From Hydractinia symbiolongicarpus (Eukaryota; Cnidaria; Hydrozoa; Anthoathecata; Hydractiniidae): a stretch of DNA of 64,000 nucleotides. The stretch's first letter is position 1, and each line of letters starts with the position of its first letter. The stretch is from the NCBI RefSeq assembly GCF_029227915.1, contig NC_079889.1, forward strand, positions 11,036,001 through 11,100,000, in the 5' to 3' direction. The translations under genes and the position numbers were made by a program. A model generated the notes under the pieces. The model was not told the DNA's origin. It ran no database searches and worked only from the letters and a program-made list of their open reading frames with translations. This document shows, in pieces, positions 62,901-64,000 of this stretch.

Positions 62901-63708
62901 TGCTGAGACAGTTAATCATCTCTCTTGTAATTTTGTTGTTGTGGATTTGGAACATGATGGGACTTAGCAGCTGAATGTTCTCGTTAATTTAGAAGGCTGG
63001 ATAATATAAAGCAATGGAACTAATCAAAATATAAGGCTGTTATCTCTCCGTGTTTGATATGACCCAACATCATGTTCTGTCTTTAAAAAATATTTAAATT
63101 AATATTGTTGTATTGAAGAAATATTGACACCAAATTTATTGTACTTTAAAACATTTGCAGTTACTCCCGGTAACTTGAACCTCCATGGGGACCAAGGAAA
63201 ATAGTTCGGCTTAACAAATGTTTGGGTTAAATGAAGCTCTGAAGTCTAAAATTAGATTATAGTTCATGTTAAAGCAACAGGAAAAATTTGCAATATTGGC
63301 GATGAACAAAACATGCAAGTCCCTTTAAATTTTTCCTTGACAGAAACATTATTTATGCATTTTACATCAGAAGTTAATAAAAATTTAAACTTGACTGACA
63401 TTTATCTTATCTAAAAAGCTGTTCAAGTTATCCAAAGAAATTAGGCAGGACGAAAAATAAATTTAAAGAATGTTCGAGTTATCCAAGGTTTGAGTTAACC
63501 TGAGTTTTTTATAAGAAAGTATTAACGAAAGTTCAAGGGATCCAAGAAAATTTTTCTAAATAATGAAATTTAGAGTTATCCAGTGTTAGAGTTACCAGAA
63601 GTTAACTGTAATACTTTATCAATTCAGGTATGATATCCTCCGCAAACATCCACAAAACTTCCAAGCAGAAGTAACGAAGCAGTTGGTTGGAACTGTTGTA
63701 TTAACACG
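53974..63708 (+). CDS. PIWIL: PIWI-clade Argonaute, 5' part (12 exons; continues past the window)
   Basis: Exons: 53974-54018, 54157-54195, 56506-56752, 57477-57529, 58090-58136, 59641-59673, 59775-59849, 59936-60056, 60388-60506, 62161-62288, 62793-62859, 63628-63708; all phases agree, about 352 residues so far of an expected 800-900. PIWI proteins bind piRNAs and silence transposons, chiefly in germline and stem cells; in cnidarians they also mark stem cells. The N-terminus is GLGRGGRG, the RG-type site that is arginine-methylated for Tudor binding, with a second GRG at MMMGRGLLAQ. A Ser/Pro/Thr-rich region (residues 30-140) precedes the conserved N domain and linker: FNPPIESK, MKLLEMSQVGRYYYDPKRP, LELWPGY and LLADVSHRLLRTDTCLNFMY. 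The PAZ domain starts there and is cut by the window end, so the catalytic PIWI domain is not visible. Exons 1 and 2 are tiny and rest partly on phase agreement. Confidence 0.93.
55250..55690 (-). mobile_element. Non-LTR retrotransposon (LINE) 3' fragment
   Basis: The minus strand encodes the C-terminal part of a LINE ORF2: LNRLERNDMRMVRWMC, IRRSNWLGYLERME, then (with frame breaks) SLDLTQS-like sequence, ending in a (GATGAT)n tail at 55250-55263. Same family as 17490-17770 and the ZW10 intron copies. It lies in PIWI intron 2, antisense to the gene. Confidence 0.85.
56919..57243 (+). mobile_element. tRNA-derived SINE, family 1, third copy
   Basis: Diverged copy of the 24942-25704 SINE: TCGTTATAGCTCTCGCACTT, GCGGGAGACC and the B box GGTTCGATTCC, a body with GTGTGGGCCGTTGGAT, and a GTCTATCTGTC tail. 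It lies in PIWI intron 3 in the same orientation as the gene and is older than the palindromic pair judging by mismatches. Confidence 0.88.
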
Positions 63709-64000
63709 GTAAATTTAATTATGTCATTTATCAGAATAAAGTACTTGTATTTACTGTGACAGTTATCTAGAATATCCATACAATCAAGATGAAAATCCCT
63801 GCCCACTGGGTGCTCTCAAAATGAAATTACTGTCTACTGGATGCTCTGCTTCCACTGGATGCTCTATTTTAAACCTTCGAACATTAAGAGCTTGTGAACT
63901 ATGTGTCTTTCAAACCCTAAAGACCTTATAAAAAACTTAGGACTATGTGGAATACCCTTTATTTTTTAGAAAAAGAACTTAATAATCTTGAAATACACAT
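63709..64000 (+). other. PIWI intron at the window edge
   Basis: Intronic sequence after the donor at 63709. It includes a short repeated phrase, CTACTGGATGCTCTG and CCACTGGATGCTCTA, near 63833-63870. Nothing else seen. Confidence 0.6.

Noticed and set aside
1-64000. CRISPR array, prokaryotic operons or phage
   Set aside because: Intron-split animal genes, SINEs and telomeric TTAGGG show eukaryotic nuclear DNA; the tandem arrays are adjacent minisatellite units without unique spacers.

Overview
Eukaryotic, AT-rich genomic DNA from an invertebrate animal. The genes are split by many GT-AG introns, most of the window is non-coding, and TTAGGG telomere-type repeats and tRNA-derived SINEs are present. 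Short inverted-repeat elements ending in a CCTGGGGACGAGG-like motif recur many times. I know such motifs from cnidarian genomes, so a cnidarian is my best guess, inferred from repeats and gene style and not proven.

Layout. 0.4-2.8 kb: a decayed Ty3/gypsy retroelement (+). 5.2-6.2 kb: an intronless coding region for a six-blade NHL beta-propeller protein (+). 8.7-11.4 kb: a three-exon gene (-) for a 284-residue protein of unknown function with a possible AbfB-like beta-trefoil segment. 15.0-22.3 kb: a 17-exon 6-phosphofructo-2-kinase/fructose-2,6-bisphosphatase gene (-). 22.3-31.2 kb: a gene desert with a palindromic SINE pair and a 1.84-kb TIR element filled with a 53-bp tandem array. 31.2-46.3 kb: a 22-exon ZW10 kinetochore/vesicle-tethering gene (+) of about 755 codons. 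46.5-52.5 kb: a six-exon gene (-) for a secreted protein of about 1050 residues with one C-type lectin domain and three fibronectin type II domains. 54.0 kb to the window edge: the 5' part (12 exons) of a PIWI-clade Argonaute gene (+), cut off inside the PAZ domain.

Exon models were built by hand from homology, GT-AG sites and reading-phase agreement. For PFKFB, ZW10, the lectin gene, the three-exon gene and PIWI, the phases agree at every modelled junction. The genes look like ordinary unlinked animal genes, not one pathway. ZW10 and the lectin gene converge with about 260 bp between stop codons. The lectin and PIWI genes diverge from a 1.4-kb intergenic region.

The most unusual observations are: the PFKFB phosphatase domain, which keeps both catalytic histidines but has lost three other key active-site residues; a nearly identical 1.48-kb tandem duplication in a ZW10 intron carrying a head-to-head telomeric-repeat palindrome inside a TIR element; the 350-bp-arm SINE palindrome; and the lectin/FN2 domain combination.
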